A DNA stretch of 32,621 nucleotides. Source: Parachlamydia sp. (lineage in GTDB: Bacteria > Chlamydiota > Chlamydiia > Chlamydiales > Parachlamydiaceae). Within the stretch, counting starts at the first letter, position 1. The number at the start of each line of letters is the position of its first letter. Where the stretch lies: assembly GCA_021372155.1 (NCBI GenBank), contig JAJFUZ010000307.1:1-32621 (forward strand). Direction: 5' to 3'. Both the position numbers and the translations under genes were made by a program. The notes under the pieces are model-generated. The model was not told where the DNA came from, searched no databases, and saw only the letters and a list, made by a program, of their open reading frames with translations. This document shows, one piece after another, positions 32,401 through 32,621 of this stretch.

Positions 32401-32621
32401 TGATTGCAGTCTCACCAAGGTGGATCACCTGAAGCTCCAGCCATTGGATCATCTTGCGAAAGTAGTCCAGATTGTTGGGAGAGCTTTTTTTGATGAGCAA
32501 GGCAAACTCTAGGTCCGAGTAGGGGCTCATCTCCTTGCGTGCTAAGGAGCCCAGGCCGATTAAGGTATAATCGCAAGGAGGTTTGCCGAAAAGAGTGAAC
32601 CCGCTTTTGAGGACCTCGTCT
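29474..32621 (-). CDS. GlnD-like nucleotidyltransferase with long TPR array (5' end outside window)
   Basis: The frame is open through base 32621, so an ATG at 32530 is an internal Met and at least 1,048 residues are visible. Just inside the edge, GSLARKEMSPYSDLEF is the nucleotidyltransferase motif (GS, then D-x-E) as in the GlnD/DUF294 group. About 250 more residues of a helical domain follow. Two ordinary TPR pairs then lead into 14 units of 42 residues (one of 41), consensus KKVYGDEHPxVAxxLNNLGSAW and GDAKKAIxYYEEALxI, and a half unit at the end. These are kinesin-light-chain-type TPRs, protein-binding scaffolds. No TM segment or signal peptide is visible in this part. I recall similar fusions being numerous in Parachlamydiales. 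The enzymatic target is unknown; the array suggests a multi-protein or host-directed role. Confidence 0.85.
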   Translation of the reverse strand, partial: DEVLKSGFTLFGKPPCDYTLIGLGSLARKEMSPYSDLEFALLIKKSSPNNLDYFRKMIQWLELQVIHLGETAIKILDHGYESPVMRGFSFDDGGNTPLGKPGYVELIDTPKKLAQYQLERYYAEDLILSNVLRSADIIVGSESLYKKYVEAVQAILRARPAKSSLSTSQARALHLLQGHLVEFEPRMDKNKEETPIYNIKVELYRLPSFLIASLADYFGIGEQNTWKRLEALVKAKIISHEGAKHLQDAMAATMRLRIRCHLHYGKECEDVYHPSMQLKGLGNMTQNVFVLTDTDINQIIEIYRVIFPLHRLFKQVCQTRNFAELTKESFYDSSLLTQAETYAKLHQYAKAKTCYQQAVAVHPDDAVALLKLAELLWKLAELAQAREYADKALTLGKRKNDDAIISRALNIRGLICNQLGEPKNAIDSYEEALKIDKKTYGDEHSNVAAHLSNLGSAWKALGDANKAIVYYEEALKIDKKILGVEHPNVASYLSNLGNTWQDLGNAKKAIGYYEEALRIVKKVYGDEHPDVGIYLNNQGTAWKALGDARKAIGCYEQALRIDKKVYGDGHTSVASRLYNLGSAWQALGDAKKAIEYFEQALKIVRKVYSDEHPTVASHLNSLGTAWQDLGDAQQAINYYNEAMSIVTKVYTNEHPTIASYLNNLGSAWQALGDAKKAIGIFEEALRIDKKFYGDQHPDVAIDLNNLGSAWQASGDAKKAREYYEEALKITLKVFGDQHPQVAIRLSNLGNAWQDLGDPQKAISYYEQALGIDKKVYGNDHSQVATRLSSLGNAWKASGNPTKAISYLDEALKIYKKVYGDVHFQVAICLNNLGSAWTTGNANKAIGYYQEALRISQKVYGDVHPDAAMILNGLGYAWKALGDAKKAIVYYEQALTISNKVYGDEHPRAAAYLNNLAFVWKDLGDANKAIEYYEEALKIARKVYGGEHPNLAIFLINLATTLQDSGDVDKAVSRFEEALTIEKKIYGDVHLNVASDLNSLGSTWKALGDAKKATRYFEEALTVYQKFYDSEHPQIKKIKSEMQSCLEEI
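29555..31315 (-). repeat. Tandem array of fourteen ~126-bp TPR-coding units
   Basis: Each unit encodes one 42-residue TPR; unit 10 counted from the N-terminal side is one codon shorter. Units differ at many codons, so the DNA copies are diverged, but blocks such as the complement of GGTGATGCAAAAAAAGC recur. Arrays of this kind can expand or shrink by recombination. Confidence 0.85.

Overview
The window looks like chromosome of an amoeba-associated (environmental) member of the phylum Chlamydiae, order Parachlamydiales. This is an inference. Housekeeping genes in the order hypothetical-priA ... lysS recall the priA-to-lysS neighbourhood I remember from Chlamydia trachomatis. They are interspersed with large orphan proteins carrying eukaryotic-type modules: an F-box with leucine-rich repeats, ankyrin-like repeats, kinesin-light-chain-type TPRs, and a C-terminal CaaX box. 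That pattern is typical of obligate intracellular bacteria of protists. No tRNA, rRNA, transposase, phage gene or CRISPR array was seen.

Layout. 1-699 (-) is the N-terminal part of an F-box/LRR protein cut by the window edge. 865-3769 (+) holds an exported fasciclin protein, a small two-TM 'low-affinity iron permease' family protein and an APC-type permease with a USP-like tail; a decayed CapA-type gene lies between the first two. 3766-9172 (-) holds a YheT-type hydrolase, a GH1 beta-glucosidase and three unknown proteins, the last two closely coupled (58 and 436 aa). 9310-13832 (+) holds a DUF892/YciF-like protein with a clear terminator, then two unknown genes tightly coupled to priA. 13807-19942 (-) is an accessory block: an ankyrin-like protein with a His/Cys central domain, a solute-binding protein that lacks an export signal, a coiled-coil protein, and a protein with a HicA-like C-terminus.

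20078-23498 (+) holds rimO, a 166-bp near-palindromic element, a 58-aa membrane protein and lysS, with ATGA overlap between the last two. 23648-28255 (+) holds a thermolysin-like metallopeptidase without signal peptide, a 436-aa protein ending in CQLM, an exported D-Ala-D-Ala-ligase-like ATP-grasp protein, a strongly folded RNA-like element flanked by 10-bp direct repeats, and a small exported protein. 28252-32621 (-) holds a pirin, a decayed TPR gene and a large GlnD-like nucleotidyltransferase with 14 TPR units of 42 residues; that gene runs off the right edge.

The items I consider most worth following up are the F-box/LRR protein, the CaaX-ending protein, the ankyrin protein with the central His/Cys domain, the exported ATP-grasp protein, and the two structured non-coding elements (21529-21694 and about 27745-27928). 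All functional calls come from reading motifs by eye; no database search was run.
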